A DNA stretch of 64,000 nucleotides from Afipia clevelandensis ATCC 49720 (GTDB lineage Bacteria; Pseudomonadota; Alphaproteobacteria; Rhizobiales; Xanthobacteraceae). The stretch lies in contig NZ_KB375281.1 in the NCBI RefSeq assembly GCF_000336555.1, positions 928,899-992,898 of the forward strand. Reading direction: 5' to 3'. The notes under the pieces were generated by a model. The model worked only from the letters and a program-made list of their open reading frames with translations. It searched no databases and had not been told where the DNA came from. This document shows, piece by piece, positions 45,072 through 57,895 of the stretch. The position numbers and the translations under genes are program-made. Position 1 is the first letter of the stretch. The number at the start of each line of letters is the position of its first letter.

Positions 45072-45971
45072 ATGAACATGCCAGCGATCAAGACCGAGAT
45101 GGCCACGAGGGTCGTCGCTCCGGCGACTGCCGCGCCCGTCAGCGTCATCAGGCCAAAGCGGACGCCACGGGTGGAGTCGATCCTGAAGGCAACACGATCC
45201 GCGTCCGCGCAAATCGTTCCGCCCCTGATTGTCGTCACGCTGCTTCTGGTGATCTGGGAACTGCTGTGCCGGAAAGCGGGCGCGACGCTGCCGCCACCGT
45301 CTCGCGTGCTCAAGGATACATGGGAGCTGATCGTCGATCCGTTTTTTGACCGTGGCGGCATCGACAAGGGTTTGTTCTGGCATCTGTCAGCCAGTCTGAA
45401 GCGTGTTGCGCTCGGCTATTCGCTGGCCGCCATCGCAGGTATCGCGCTCGGTACGCTGGTCGGCCAATCGGTATGGGCCATGCGCGGCCTCGATCCGATT
45501 TTCCAGGTGTTGCGGACGATCCCGCCGCTGGCCTGGCTTCCGCTTTCGCTCGCAGCGTTCCGTGACGGCGAGCCATCGGCGATCTTCGTGATCTTCATCA
45601 CCTCGATCTGGCCGATCATCATCAATACGGCCGTGGGTATTCGCAACATCCCGCAGGACTATCGAAACGTCGCGGCCGTTGTGCAGCTCAATCCGCTCGA
45701 GTTCTTCTGGAAGGTCATGATCCCGTCGGCGGCGCCGTACATCTTCACCGGCCTGCGCATCGGTATCGGCCTGTCATGGCTCGCCATCGTCGCAGCGGAA
45801 ATGCTGATCGGCGGCGTCGGGATCGGCTTCTTCATCTGGGATGCGTGGAATTCCTCGCATATCAGCGAAATCATTCTCGCGCTGTTCTACGTCGGCATTA
45901 TCGGCTTCGTCCTCGATCGCATGATCGCGCTTATCGGACACTTCGCCACCCGCGGCGCACAGACAACCTGA
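45072..45971 (+). CDS. nrtB: Nitrate ABC transporter permease
   Basis: A 299-residue inner-membrane protein with about six helices and the permease EAA-type loop (VVQLNPLEFFWKVMIPSAAP). The ATG at 45072 is used since the conserved region starts after it and earlier in-frame codons lie in the hairpin. It has an unusually long cytoplasmic N-terminus (about 55 residues). Confidence 0.92.
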   Translation: MNMPAIKTEMATRVVAPATAAPVSVIRPKRTPRVESILKATRSASAQIVPPLIVVTLLLVIWELLCRKAGATLPPPSRVLKDTWELIVDPFFDRGGIDKGLFWHLSASLKRVALGYSLAAIAGIALGTLVGQSVWAMRGLDPIFQVLRTIPPLAWLPLSLAAFRDGEPSAIFVIFITSIWPIIINTAVGIRNIPQDYRNVAAVVQLNPLEFFWKVMIPSAAPYIFTGLRIGIGLSWLAIVAAEMLIGGVGIGFFIWDAWNSSHISEIILALFYVGIIGFVLDRMIALIGHFATRGAQTT

Positions 45972-45982
45972 GGAATATCATC

Positions 45983-46774
45983 ATGGCCTATCTTCAGATC
46001 GATCACCTCGACAAGGTCTTCACCCGCGGCTCGACCCAGAGCGAGGTGCTCAAGGACATCAATCTGACGGTCGAGAAGGGCGATTACGTCTCGATCATCG
46101 GTCACTCCGGATGCGGCAAGTCCACGCTGCTCAACATCATTGCCGGACTGACCAACGCCACCATCGGCGGCGTGTTGCTCGAGGACCGGGAGGTGAACTC
46201 TCCCGGTCCGGATCGCGCCGTCGTGTTCCAGAACCACAGCCTGCTGCCGTGGCTCACCGTCTACGACAATGTCCGTCTCGGCGTCGACAAGGTCTTCAGC
46301 AAGACCAAGACCCGCGCCGAACGCGACGAATGGGTGATGCACAACCTCAATCTTGTGCAGATGACCCATGCCAAGGACAAGCGTCCCTCCGAGATTTCGG
46401 GCGGCATGAAGCAGCGCGTCGGCATCGCCCGGGCGTTGGCGATGGAGCCGAAGGTGCTGCTGCTCGACGAGCCGTTCGGTGCGCTCGACGCGCTGACCCG
46501 CGCCCATCTGCAGGATTCGGTGATGGCACTGCACCAGAAGCTCAACAACACGGTGATGATGATCACGCACGACGTCGACGAGGCCGTTCTGCTCTCGAAC
46601 CGCATCGTGATGATGACCAACGGCCCGAGCGCGCGGATCGGCGAAGTCCTCGATGTGCCGCTGCCGCATCCGCGCAAGCGCCTCGAACTGGCATCCAATC
46701 CGGTCTACCTCAAGTGCCGCCAGCGCGTGCTCGAATTCCTCTACGAGCGGCACCGGTTCGTCGAAGCGGCCTGA
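45983..46774 (+). CDS. nrtD: Nitrate ABC transporter ATP-binding protein
   Basis: A 263-residue single-domain ATPase with Walker A GHSGCGKST, Q-loop VVFQNHSLLPW, signature SGGMKQR, Walker B VLLLDEPFGALD and switch His in MMITHDVDEA. There is no fused substrate-binding domain, hence NrtD rather than the cyanobacterial NrtC form. The ATG at 45983 follows AGGAATATCATC. Confidence 0.92.
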   Translation: MAYLQIDHLDKVFTRGSTQSEVLKDINLTVEKGDYVSIIGHSGCGKSTLLNIIAGLTNATIGGVLLEDREVNSPGPDRAVVFQNHSLLPWLTVYDNVRLGVDKVFSKTKTRAERDEWVMHNLNLVQMTHAKDKRPSEISGGMKQRVGIARALAMEPKVLLLDEPFGALDALTRAHLQDSVMALHQKLNNTVMMITHDVDEAVLLSNRIVMMTNGPSARIGEVLDVPLPHPRKRLELASNPVYLKCRQRVLEFLYERHRFVEAA

Positions 46775-46786
46775 CAGGAGCGGGCG

Positions 46787-48001
46787 TTGAGCGAACCCCT
46801 CGTCATTATCGGCAACGGAATGGCCGCCGCGCGCTTCGTCGATGAGATGGCGAAGCGTGCGCTCGGCCGCTACGCGATTGCCGTCATCGGTGACGAGCCG
46901 AGGCTGGCCTATAACCGTGTGCTGCTGTCGTCGGTGCTCGCCGGTGAAGCAACGTCGGAAGAAATCGAATTGAAACCTTCCGCGTGGTGGCGGGACCGGG
47001 GCGTCACGCTGACCTATGGCTGCGCTGCCAGCTCCATCGACCTGAACGATCGCACCGTTCGTCTTGCCAACGGCGTTGCTGTGCCATTCTCGAAGGTCGT
47101 CATCGCGACCGGTTCGTCGGCGATCCGGCTCAATGTGCCGGGCGCGGACCTGGCGGGTGTGCATACGTTCCGCGACAGCCGCGATGTGGACATGCTGCTC
47201 AAGCTCGCGCGCGAGAAGGCGCGTGTCGTGGTGGTCGGCGGCGGATTGCTCGGCCTGGAGGCAGCCTACGGGCTGGCGAAGGCCGGCTCCAGGGTGACGC
47301 TGCTGCACCTGATGGATCGCCTGATGGAGCGGCAGCTCGATTTGCCCGCGGCAGCATTGCTGAAGCGGCTGGTGGAAGCAAAGGGCATCGAAGTCCTGCT
47401 GGGCGCGAATACCAGCCAGATCGCCGGCGAGGGCGCAGTGCAGTCTGTCCAACTCTCCGATGGTCGCGTGATCGCCGCCGACGCCGTGGTGTTTGCCGCC
47501 GGCATTCGCCCGAATGTCGCGCTGGCGAAAGAGGCCGGCGTGCCGGTCAATCGCGGCATCGTGGTGGACGATCAGTTGCGTGCGGGTCATGACGGCGTGT
47601 TCGCGCTCGGCGAATGCGCGGAGCATCGCGGCACCTGCTACGGGCTGGTCGAGCCGGCCTATGAGCAGGCCCGTGCGCTGGCGGATCATCTGGCGGGACG
47701 CGAGGCGCTCTACAGCGGCAGCGTGATTTCCACAAATCTGAAGGTTTCCGGCGTCAGCGTGTTCTCCGCTGGCGATTTCCTCGGCGAGTCCGGCGCCGAC
47801 ACGCTTGTGTTCAATGATGAACGGCGTGGCACTTACAAGAAACTTGTGGTGGCCGATGGTCGCCTCAAGGGAGCGGTCCTGGTCGGCGATACGCAGGATG
47901 CGCTCTGGTACCTTGAACTGATCAGGACAACGGCGTCCATCGAAGCGATCCGCGGCGACATGATGTTTGGCCGCGCTCTCGCGCAACCGAAGGCCGCATG
48001 A
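46787..48001 (+). CDS. FAD/NAD(P)H oxidoreductase (NirB N-terminal / NasC-like)
   Basis: A 404-residue flavoprotein. It carries the N-terminal FAD motif LVIIGNGMAAARFVDEM, the NAD(P)H motif VVVVGGGLLGLEAAYGLAKA (about residues 145-164) and the second FAD motif GVFALGECAEHRG. It matches the first part of NirB and the small NADH subunit (NasC) of Klebsiella-type nitrate reductase, without siroheme or Fe-S parts. It probably feeds electrons to NasA or NirA. TTG at 46787 with CAGGAGCGG upstream appears to be the start. Confidence 0.85.
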   Translation: MSEPLVIIGNGMAAARFVDEMAKRALGRYAIAVIGDEPRLAYNRVLLSSVLAGEATSEEIELKPSAWWRDRGVTLTYGCAASSIDLNDRTVRLANGVAVPFSKVVIATGSSAIRLNVPGADLAGVHTFRDSRDVDMLLKLAREKARVVVVGGGLLGLEAAYGLAKAGSRVTLLHLMDRLMERQLDLPAAALLKRLVEAKGIEVLLGANTSQIAGEGAVQSVQLSDGRVIAADAVVFAAGIRPNVALAKEAGVPVNRGIVVDDQLRAGHDGVFALGECAEHRGTCYGLVEPAYEQARALADHLAGREALYSGSVISTNLKVSGVSVFSAGDFLGESGADTLVFNDERRGTYKKLVVADGRLKGAVLVGDTQDALWYLELIRTTASIEAIRGDMMFGRALAQPKAA

Positions 48002-48004
48002 AAG

Positions 48005-49758
<1,754 letters not shown>

Positions 49759-49759
<1 letters not shown>

Positions 49760-51381
49760 TGAACCAGATGACACCTCCAGCGCCGCTTCAGATCATCCCG
49801 GAGACCGCCCCGTTCTCGCAGGAACAGCGCTCATGGCTGAACGGCTTCTTTGCGGGCCTCGTCTCGCTCGATAACGCCGTCACCCCTCTGTCGCCCGAGC
49901 AGGGCGAAGCCGTGATGAAGGGCGCAGCAGGGGACGGCGATGACGGCGAGGCGCCGTGGCATGACCAGACCATGCCGCTTGCCGAGCGCATGAAACTCGC
50001 CGAAGGACGCCCGATCCGCCGCAAGATGATGGCGGCCATGGCGCAGCAGGACTGCGGCCAATGCGGCTACAATTGCCATGACTATTCGGAAGTGATCGCC
50101 AACAAGAGCGAGGCGCGGCTCAATCTTTGCGTTCCGGGCGGCAAGGAAACCGCGCGGATGCTCAAGTCACTTTATGAAGAACTTGAGAAAGCGCCTGCTG
50201 CCACGTCGGCGCCATCCGCGGCTGTTGCGGCAACTCCCGCCCTCGTCGCTGCGGCCCCTGTGGGCGAGCCCGGCCGCTCGCGCGACAATCCGGCGAAAGC
50301 GACCTTCCTGTCACGCCGTGAGGTCAACAAGCCGGGTTCGGAGAAAGAGACATGGCACATTGAATTCGATCTCGCGCAGGCGGGCCTCGATTATGTGGTC
50401 GGCGACTCCTTCGGCGTGTTCGCGGCCAACGATCTTGGTCTTGTCGACCAGATCATCGCCATGCTCGGCGCGTCTCACATGACCGAAGTCAACGGCAAGC
50501 CTTTGCGTGAAGTGCTGCTCAGGGACGTGTCGCTGTCTCCGGCGCCGGACACGCTGTTCGAGCTGATCTCGTTCGTAACCGGCGGCGCGCAGCGGGAGAA
50601 GGCGCGGGCGCTGGCATCGGGCGACGATCCGGACGGCGATGCGGCCAATCTCGATGTGCTGGCAGCGCTGCAGAAGTTTTCCGGCGTTCGCCCGCATCCG
50701 GAAGCCTTTGTCGAAGCGCTCGAGCCGCTGCAGCCGCGCCTCTATTCGATCTCGTCATCGCACAACGCCACGCCCGGCAAGCTGTCGCTGACGGTCGATG
50801 CGGTGCGCTATGTGATCGGCAAACGCAAGCGCCTCGGGTTGGCCTCCACGTTTCTGGCAGAACGCATCAATCCCGGCGACACGCTCGGCGTCTATGTCCA
50901 GAAGGCGCACGGTTTCGGTTTGCCGCAGGATCCGAATACGCCGATCATCATGATCGGCCCCGGCACCGGCATCGCGCCGTTCCGCGCCTTCCTGCATGAC
51001 CGGCAAGCGACCAAGGCGCCGGGCCGCAACTGGCTGTTTTTCGGCCATCAGCGCAGCGAATACGATTTCTTCTATTCGGACGAGTTGAACGCGATGAAGG
51101 CGTCCGGTCTGCTGACGCGGCTGTCGCTGGCCTGGTCGCGCGACGGTGCCGAAAAGTTCTACGTGCAGGATCGCATGCGCGAGGTCGGCCGAGAATTGTG
51201 GACCTGGCTGGCGGACGGTGCTCATGTCTATGTCTGCGGTGACGCCAAGCGAATGGCCAAGGATGTGGAGCGTGCGCTGGTCGATATCACCGCCCAGTTC
51301 GGCGCACGGTCGACCGATGAAGCCATTGCGTTCGTGGCCGACCTGAAGAAGAAGGGCCGCTACCAGCAGGACGTCTACTGA
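49759..51381 (+). CDS. Fe-S and FNR-type flavoprotein reductase (CysJ-like, no flavodoxin domain)
   Basis: A 540-residue protein. Residues about 80-125 hold a four-cysteine cluster motif (CGQCGYNC then LNLCVPGG). After an Ala-rich linker comes an FNR/CysJ reductase (about 170-540) with FAD contacts RLYSISSSHN, NADPH-binding GPGTGIAPFRAFLHDR and YVCGDAKRMAKDV, and the terminal aromatic DVY. The flavodoxin domain of CysJ is replaced by the Fe-S domain. It likely supplies NADPH electrons to nirA or nasA. ATG 49759 overlaps the nirA stop (TGATG). Confidence 0.85.
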
Positions 51382-51564
51382 TGGCAGACCGGGGCAAATC
51401 ACCGGCGCTGCCGGAGAGGGTTCGTTCACGAGGGGCTACTTGGGGAGGAATTTCCTCTCTTGTCGCGGGCGGCGGTGCAAGTTTATCGTCTTTTTTGGGC
51501 TCGCCTTGTAAGTCCCTGACAAAGCAATTCAATATCCCGTCACATGATCCGTTGGAGATCGGCG

Positions 51565-51717
51565 ATGCGCGATGTTGTGTCAGAAACCCAAGTTATTCGC
51601 AGCGTCCGGGCGACATCCGCACAGGCGGAAGATCGCATGCACATACTCGCCGTCTACGGCGCCTTTGCCCTGATCGCCGCCATCGTGTTCGGCACGCTGT
51701 CTTTTCATCCGTTCTGA
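51565..51717 (+). CDS. 50-residue single-helix membrane protein before nasA
   Basis: The frame starts MRDVVSETQVIRSVRATSAQ, with GGAG 8 bases upstream, and ends in one membrane helix (YGAFALIAAIVFGTLSFHPF). It lies between the reductase and nasA on the same strand, 28 bases before the nasA start. It could help place NasA or the reductase at the membrane; this is an inference from position. The 183 bases before it hold no other gene. Confidence 0.6.
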   Translation: MRDVVSETQVIRSVRATSAQAEDRMHILAVYGAFALIAAIVFGTLSFHPF

Positions 51718-51745
51718 TCTCTGATTGCGTCATGCGGGGTGCCGC

Positions 51746-54451
51746 ATGACGAACCTCGATCCGTCCCTCGCACCGGTCAAAACCACCTGTCCCTATTGCG
51801 GGGTCGGCTGCGGCGTCATTGCGACGCCGGACGGCAAGGGTGGCGCGAACATCGCAGGCGATCCCGAACATCCCGCGAATTTCGGCCGTCTCTGTTCAAA
51901 GGGGTCTGCACTGGGCGAAACGCTTGGGCTGGCCGAACGCCTGCTTCACCCGATGATCCGCTGCTCGAAGGGCAATCTCGAGCCAGTGGCCTGGACCGAT
52001 GCGCTCGATCATGTCGCGCACCGGCTGCAGCACATTATTGCCAAGCATGGGCCGGGGTCGGTCGCGTTCTACCTGTCCGGGCAGTTGCTGACGGAGGACT
52101 ACTACGTCGCCAACAAGCTGATGAAGGGATTCATCGGAACGGCGAATGTCGATACCAATTCGCGGCTCTGCATGTCGTCCTCGGTTGCGGGGCATCGCCG
52201 CGCGTTCGGGTCCGACACCGTACCGGGCTGCTATGAGGATCTCGATCAGGCGGATTTGCTGGTCCTGGTCGGATCGAACGCGGCCTGGTGTCATCCGGTC
52301 CTGTTCCAGCGCATGATTGCCAACAAGCAGTCACGCGGCGCGCGCATTGTCGTAATCGACCCGCGCCAGACGGAAACATCGGGCGATGCCGATCTGTTTC
52401 TGGGTCTCAAGCCCGGGACAGACACAGCGCTGTTCAGCGGATTGCTGTCATATCTGGCCGACAACGGCGCGCTGGATCGCGCCTATATCGACGAACACAC
52501 ATCAGGCTTCGAGGAAGCGCTGGCCAAGGCACGCAGCATCGCAGGCAGTGTCACAGCGACCGCATTGGCGACGGGGCTTTCCGAGGCGGATGTCGCGGCG
52601 TTCTTCCAGATGTTCGCCAAGACGCAGCGGGTCGTCACGCTCTATTCGCAGGGCGTCAATCAATCCGCACAGGGCACCGACAAGGTCAATGCAATCATCA
52701 ACTGTCACCTTGCCACCGGTCGCATCGGCAAGCCGGGCGCGTCGCCATTCTCGCTGACCGGCCAGCCGAACGCGATGGGCGGACGCGAGGTCGGCGGCCT
52801 CGCCAATCAGCTCGCCGCCCATATGGGCTTCACGCCGCCGGATATTGATCGCGTCCGCCGGTTCTGGAAAGCGCCGCGCATCGCCACCCATGAAGGCCTG
52901 AAGGCCGTGCAGATGTTCCAGGCCATCGGGCGTGGCGAGATCAAGGCACTGTGGGTCATGGGCACCAATCCTGCCGTGTCTCTGCCGAACGCGGACGCCG
53001 TTCGCGCCGCGATGAAGAAGCTCGACCTGCTGGTGATTTCGGAGAATGTTCAGTCCAGCGACAGCATCAATTCCGGCGCGCATGTTTTGTTGCCCGCTCA
53101 TGCCTGGGGCGAGAAGTCCGGCACCGTGACCAACTCCGAGCGGCGCATTTCGCGCCAGCGCGGATTTCTGGCAATTCCGGGCGAAGCGAAGGCGGACTGG
53201 TGGATCATGAGCGAGGTGGCGAAACGCCTCGGGTATGGCGCGGCGTTCGCGTACCACTCCGCCGCCGATATTTTCCGAGAGCATGCCGAACTCTCGACCT
53301 TCGAGAATGACGGCAGCCGCGATTTCGACATCGGCGCGATGGCGTCGGTTGCCGATGGTGACTTCGACGCAATGGCGCCGTTCATGTGGCCGATGCTTGA
53401 GGCCGCCGCTCGACCTCAGTCGCGTTTCTTCGCGGAGGGGCGATATTATACATCCGACCGCAAGGGCCACTTCATCGCGCCGGATGTTCCGATGTTGCGC
53501 GGCGCGACCTCGGAAGCGCGGCCCCTGCGCCTGAATACGGGGCGCATCCGCGACCAGTGGCACACCATGACGCGCACCGGCCTCAGTCCGCGCCTCGGTC
53601 AGCATCTGCCTGAGCCCTATGTCGAGATTTATCCGGCGGATGCCGCGCAGGCGGACATCGTTGACGGCGGTTATGCGCGGCTCGCGACCGATCTCGGCCA
53701 GTGCATTCTCAAGGTGGTTGTCAGCGAGCGGCAGCAGCGCGGCATGCTATTCGCGCCGATCCACTGGAGCGGGGAGAACGCAGCCTCAGCGCGGGTCGGC
53801 GCACTGGTTGCGCCGTTCACAGATCCGTTCTCGGGTCAGCCGGAAAACAAGGCGACGCCGGTTGCGATCGAGGCGGTGACATTCGCGCAGCGCGGCTTCG
53901 TGCTGTCGCGCAAGCCGATACCATTTCCCAAGGGCGTGTGGTGGTCGCGTGTTGCCGTGAACGGCGGTTATGGCTATCTGCTCGCCGCCAATCTCGATGT
54001 TGCCACCTGGAAGACACAGCTTTCGCCGCAAGGCGAGGCGGGTCACGTCGCCGAATACGAAGACAAGGCCCACGGCGTCTATCGCGCCGCACAATTCGAC
54101 GGCGACCGGCTGGAAGCCGTCCTGTTCATCGGCCCCGTAGACAATCCACCCAACTGGGATGCGGTCAAGGCTGTCTTCGCGGTGGAGACGATCAGCGACG
54201 ATCAGCGCAGGCTTCTGCTGTCGGGCAAGTCGGCTGATGGCGTTGCCAGCGATGGTCCTGTGGTCTGCGCCTGTTTCGGCGTCGGGCGCGACACCATTTG
54301 CGGCGCGATTTCGGAAGGTGCGCGGACGGCTGCGGACGTTGGCGCGAAGCTCAAGGCAGGCACCAATTGCGGCTCCTGCATTCCGGAACTGAAGCGGCTG
54401 ATCGCGCAGACCGAGGTGCCACAGCCGATGGAAGCTAGCGCCGCAAGCTGA
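51746..54451 (+). CDS. nasA: Assimilatory nitrate reductase, catalytic subunit
   Basis: A 901-residue molybdopterin enzyme reducing nitrate to nitrite. A [4Fe-4S] site CPYCGVGC...LCSKG is at the N-terminus (about 15-53), followed by the molybdopterin oxidoreductase domains and a dinucleotide-binding domain. The C-terminal 60 residues are a BFD-like [2Fe-2S] domain ([13 protein letters not shown] and [13 protein letters not shown]), found in NADH-linked assimilatory enzymes. ATG 51746 is preferred to the TTG at 51725. Its end overlaps pxpA by 17 bases. Confidence 0.94.
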   Translation: MTNLDPSLAPVKTTCPYCGVGCGVIATPDGKGGANIAGDPEHPANFGRLCSKGSALGETLGLAERLLHPMIRCSKGNLEPVAWTDALDHVAHRLQHIIAKHGPGSVAFYLSGQLLTEDYYVANKLMKGFIGTANVDTNSRLCMSSSVAGHRRAFGSDTVPGCYEDLDQADLLVLVGSNAAWCHPVLFQRMIANKQSRGARIVVIDPRQTETSGDADLFLGLKPGTDTALFSGLLSYLADNGALDRAYIDEHTSGFEEALAKARSIAGSVTATALATGLSEADVAAFFQMFAKTQRVVTLYSQGVNQSAQGTDKVNAIINCHLATGRIGKPGASPFSLTGQPNAMGGREVGGLANQLAAHMGFTPPDIDRVRRFWKAPRIATHEGLKAVQMFQAIGRGEIKALWVMGTNPAVSLPNADAVRAAMKKLDLLVISENVQSSDSINSGAHVLLPAHAWGEKSGTVTNSERRISRQRGFLAIPGEAKADWWIMSEVAKRLGYGAAFAYHSAADIFREHAELSTFENDGSRDFDIGAMASVADGDFDAMAPFMWPMLEAAARPQSRFFAEGRYYTSDRKGHFIAPDVPMLRGATSEARPLRLNTGRIRDQWHTMTRTGLSPRLGQHLPEPYVEIYPADAAQADIVDGGYARLATDLGQCILKVVVSERQQRGMLFAPIHWSGENAASARVGALVAPFTDPFSGQPENKATPVAIEAVTFAQRGFVLSRKPIPFPKGVWWSRVAVNGGYGYLLAANLDVATWKTQLSPQGEAGHVAEYEDKAHGVYRAAQFDGDRLEAVLFIGPVDNPPNWDAVKAVFAVETISDDQRRLLLSGKSADGVASDGPVVCACFGVGRDTICGAISEGARTAADVGAKLKAGTNCGSCIPELKRLIAQTEVPQPMEASAAS

Positions 54452-55202
54452 ACGGAGCGACGGCGATGCCGTTGCGCTCGAGTTCCGAACGGACCTTGCG
54501 CGCGATCTCGACCGCGCCCGGCGTGTCGCCGTGGATGCAGACGGTATCGACCTTGACCGGGATCACCTTGCCGGAGGCGGCCGTGATGGCATTGTCCTGA
54601 ACCATCCGTACCACGCGCTGCGCGATCTGATCGGCATCATGCAGAACTGAACCCGGCTTGCTGCGCGCCATCAGTTGCGCGTCGTCTTCATAAGCGCGGT
54701 CGGCGAACACCTCATAAATCAGTTTCAGTCCGGCGGCGTCGCCCGCGCGCACCAGCGCGGTGTTCGGCAAGACAACGAAATACAGATTCGGATCGACGGC
54801 CTTGATCGCCGCGGCAATGGCGCGCGCGGTCATGTCGTCCACGCATCCGACGTTCGACAACGCGCCATGCGCCTTGACATGAGTGACCTTGTAACCCGCC
54901 AGCGCGGCGACCGCCTGCAACGCACCGATCTGGTAGGCGACCATGGTTTCGACTTCGGATGATTTCAATCCCGGGACAGGCCGCCGGCCGAAGCCATGAA
55001 GATCGCGATAGCCGGGATGCGCGCCGATGCTGACGCCGCGTTCCTTCGCCAGCTTCGCGGTCTTGAGCATGATGTCGGAATCGCCGGCATGGAAGCCGCA
55101 CGCGACATTGACGCTGCTGGCGAGGCCGAGCATCGCATCGTCATTGCCCATCTCCCACGCGCCGAACCCCTCGCCGAGATCGCTGTTGAGATCAATGGTC
55201 AT
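54435..55202 (-). CDS. pxpA: 5-oxoprolinase subunit A (LamB/YcsF)
   Basis: A 255-residue protein with the family start [20 protein letters not shown], the [13 protein letters not shown] segment and the [13 protein letters not shown] motif. With PxpB and PxpC it cleaves 5-oxoproline to glutamate using ATP. Last gene of the operon; it converges on nasA with a 17-base overlap of the coding ends. Confidence 0.93.
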   Translation of the reverse strand: MTIDLNSDLGEGFGAWEMGNDDAMLGLASSVNVACGFHAGDSDIMLKTAKLAKERGVSIGAHPGYRDLHGFGRRPVPGLKSSEVETMVAYQIGALQAVAALAGYKVTHVKAHGALSNVGCVDDMTARAIAAAIKAVDPNLYFVVLPNTALVRAGDAAGLKLIYEVFADRAYEDDAQLMARSKPGSVLHDADQIAQRVVRMVQDNAITAASGKVIPVKVDTVCIHGDTPGAVEIARKVRSELERNGIAVAPFSLRR

Positions 55203-55219
55203 GATAAATCCCTGAGTAA

Positions 55220-56263
55220 TTACGGCTCGCCGAGCGTCTTGGTTTGCCATGTCGCCGTATCGACCGCATTGACGGCGACTCCGGCGACATTGGCTCTCTG
55301 CAGTTCCACAAGATTGAGGCTCGATCCGCCTGCGGCATGAATCCGGCCCGGAAGGCCGCGGATGAACTCGGCGAGGGCGCGCGCTTCGCTCTGCGCGCTC
55401 TCGACGCTGACGGCCTTGAAGCGGATGGCTGCGCCGGATTGCATTTGCGCGAACCGGCCAAGATCGGCGCTGATCACGGTTGCGATCTTGGGATAGCCGC
55501 CCGTCGTCCCGTGATCGGCCATCAGCACGATCGGCTGGCCATTGCCTGGAACCTGAATGCTGCCATGGACCGCACCGTCGGAAACGATGTTGTGTCCGCC
55601 GGGATGAACCACCTTCGGTCCTTCGAGCCGATAGCCCATGCGGTCGCTGGTGGCGGAGACCCGCCACTCGCTGCCGAGAAACACATCGCAGGCCACGCCG
55701 AATTCGTCGTCCTGCGGTCCCATGACCACGCGGATGGGGGCCGGTGGCGCATCGAACGTATCCAGCGCGCGCTCATGGGGAGCGACCTGGGCTGTGCCGA
55801 CGTCCAGTACATCGCCATCCTGCAGCGGACGCGGGAAGGGGCTGCCGAGATCGGCGCGCGCGTTCACCGACAGACTCCCGAACACCCGTTCGCCCCTGAT
55901 GCCGCCTTCGATGGCGAGATAGCTGAACATGCCGTTGCGCGCAGGGCCGAGCTTGAGCGTTTCGCCTTCCGCAATCAGTCCTGTTTCGTTCGACAGCAGC
56001 GGCGATCCTGCAATGTCCGCAGCGCGCGCTGCGCCGGCGAGCGCGACACGCACCGCGCCATGGCGCGCCGTGAACGAGGCGCTAAACGGTCCGATTTCGA
56101 TGGCGGCTGCAAACGGTTCATTTCCGGCAAGACAATTGGCCATCGCGAGTGAAACGCGATCCATCGCGCCGCTTGTGGTGAGGCCATAGCGTTGCGCGCC
56201 AAAACGTCCGGCATCCTGAACCGACGTCGCAGGTCCTGTTGTGACGACGACGAGCCGGCTCAT
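55220..56263 (-). CDS. pxpC: 5-oxoprolinase subunit C (biotin-dependent carboxyltransferase family)
   Basis: A 347-residue protein with [20 protein letters not shown] near the start and [10 protein letters not shown] and [18 protein letters not shown] later, as in the KipA/PxpC family. The ATG at 56263 overlaps the pxpB end by 4 bases. 17 bases separate it from pxpA. Confidence 0.93.
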   Translation of the reverse strand: MSRLVVVTTGPATSVQDAGRFGAQRYGLTTSGAMDRVSLAMANCLAGNEPFAAAIEIGPFSASFTARHGAVRVALAGAARAADIAGSPLLSNETGLIAEGETLKLGPARNGMFSYLAIEGGIRGERVFGSLSVNARADLGSPFPRPLQDGDVLDVGTAQVAPHERALDTFDAPPAPIRVVMGPQDDEFGVACDVFLGSEWRVSATSDRMGYRLEGPKVVHPGGHNIVSDGAVHGSIQVPGNGQPIVLMADHGTTGGYPKIATVISADLGRFAQMQSGAAIRFKAVSVESAQSEARALAEFIRGLPGRIHAAGGSSLNLVELQRANVAGVAVNAVDTATWQTKTLGEP

Positions 56264-57015
56264 GTTGCGATCAGCTCGGCGACAGTTTCGCCGCGCTCCG
56301 CCGCGCGGTCGAGTGAATCGAATTCGTTCGCGGCAATGGCGTGGAACACGACGGCGTCGCCCGGCTCCATGAGGAATACCGGATCGCGGTGCGGGTGGAA
56401 TGTCCGGACCGGTGTCCGTCCCAGCAGGTGCCATCCGCTCGGCGCCGCAAGACATTGCACGCAACCCTGCACCCCGCCGATGGAAATGGTGCCCGGCGGC
56501 GTATAGGTCCGTGGGCTTTCCCGGCGCGGCGTTGCGATCGAGGGATCGAGCCCGCTCAGATAAGCGAAGCCCGGCGTGAAACCGATCATGGCCACGCGAT
56601 ATTCGCTGCCGGTGTGTTTTGCGATCACGTCCGATGTCGGGATGCTGTGCGCGCGCGCGACATCGTCGAGGTCGATCCCGTAATCGCCGCCATAGACCAC
56701 CGGCACGCGCCAGCGCCGGACGCCAGCTTCGGGAGGAACAGGCCGCTGCGCCAGCGCCAGCAGCTTGTCCGACAATTCGGCATAGCCAATTCGCAGCGGA
56801 TCGTAATGGACGAGGAGGGAGCGATAGGTCGGAACGGTTTCCGTGACCCCGGTGACGCCGTCGCTTGCGACATTGCGATCGAGCGCCAGGACGCGGCGGT
56901 TGATCGCCGGATCAATGCTGCTGCCGAACTCGACCGTCAGGGCTGTGTCTCCAGACGGAAGGATGCGAGGTGAAGCGGTCATCGGCGCGCCGGAAATCTC
57001 GGGACGGAGGGCCAT
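56260..57015 (-). CDS. pxpB: 5-oxoprolinase subunit B (KipI-type)
   Basis: A protein of up to 251 residues with LPSGDTALTVEFG near the N-terminus, MIGFTPGFAYLSGLDPSI and PRRESPRTYTPPGTISIGG, the cyclophilin-like PxpB/KipI signatures. Start is uncertain: ATG at 57015, or at 56982, which leaves the conserved part intact. First gene of the pxp operon; its promoter region (57016-57175) is shared with the divergent RraA-like gene. Confidence 0.9.
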   Translation of the reverse strand: MALRPEISGAPMTASPRILPSGDTALTVEFGSSIDPAINRRVLALDRNVASDGVTGVTETVPTYRSLLVHYDPLRIGYAELSDKLLALAQRPVPPEAGVRRWRVPVVYGGDYGIDLDDVARAHSIPTSDVIAKHTGSEYRVAMIGFTPGFAYLSGLDPSIATPRRESPRTYTPPGTISIGGVQGCVQCLAAPSGWHLLGRTPVRTFHPHRDPVFLMEPGDAVVFHAIAANEFDSLDRAAERGETVAELIAT

Positions 57016-57175
57016 TTGTCCGACACTCTCGGCGAAATGGCAAATAAGTTGGCGTTATCGCAATGCATAAACGTGCGTTACCGTCTGCGCGATTGCCGCC
57101 TTGACGCGATGCCCCGGTTTGGCAACAAGGCTTTGCACCCAATCTGCTGAATCCGACCGTCGCCCGGAGTTTCCC

Positions 57176-57880
57176 ATGCCGCTTACGCCTGAAGCCATCG
57201 CAACGCTGAAAAAGATCACGACCGCGACCATCACCACCATCCTCCTCAAGAAGGGGCTTCGGAATGTGTGGCTGCGCGGATCGCGGCCGCTGCGTCCGGG
57301 TCAGGAGCGGCTGGTCGGTCCCGCCTTCACCTTGCGCTTCGTGCCGGCCCGCGAGGATCTGGCGACACCGGAATCCTGGTCGAAGCCGATCTCGACCCGC
57401 ACGGCCATCGAGGCCATGCCGCCGGGCTGCATCGCCGTGGTCGATGCCATGGGGATCACCGACGCGGGAATTTTCGGCGATATTCTCTGCGCGCGCATGG
57501 CCAAGCGCGGCGTAACCGCATTGGTCACCGATGGCGTGGTGCGCGACCTCGAAGGCGTACTGGGCACCGGTCTGCCGGTGTGGTGCGATGGCGCCGCGGC
57601 TCCGCCGTCCGTGGCGGGTCTGACCTTCGTGAACTGGGGCGAGCCGATCGGATGCGGCGGTGTCGCGGTGTTCCCTGATGACATTATCGTCGCCGATCAG
57701 GACGGCGCGGTTCTGATCCCGCAAGCCTTCCTCGAGCTGATCCTCACTGAAGGTCCGGAGCAGGAGGCGATGGAAGGCTGGATCGTCAACGAGGTCAACA
57801 ACGGCGCGGCGCTGCCGGGCCTGTATCCGATGAACGCCGACACCAAGGCGCTCTACGCCGAGTGGAAGGCGAAGAAGTAA
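57176..57880 (+). CDS. RraA-like protein / HMG-CHA aldolase family
   Basis: A 234-residue protein. The fold markers CIAVVDAMGITDAGIFGDIL and RGVTALVTDGVVRDLEG (with the Arg-Asp pair of the family's metal site) and FPDDIIVADQDGAVLIP are present. Members act as RNase E inhibitors or as aldolases/decarboxylases; this longer form, with a separate C-terminal stretch, is more like the aldolase-type enzymes. ATG 57176 has GGAG 8 bases upstream. Confidence 0.8.
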   Translation: MPLTPEAIATLKKITTATITTILLKKGLRNVWLRGSRPLRPGQERLVGPAFTLRFVPAREDLATPESWSKPISTRTAIEAMPPGCIAVVDAMGITDAGIFGDILCARMAKRGVTALVTDGVVRDLEGVLGTGLPVWCDGAAAPPSVAGLTFVNWGEPIGCGGVAVFPDDIIVADQDGAVLIPQAFLELILTEGPEQEAMEGWIVNEVNNGAALPGLYPMNADTKALYAEWKAKK

Positions 57881-57895
57881 CTGCGTGTTTCCCGA

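Noticed and set aside
45887..47986. 699-codon open frame antisense to the nrtD / FAD oxidoreductase genes
   Set aside because: The opposite strand holds well-supported enzymes with all motifs; the antisense product is Arg/His-rich and spans two real genes.
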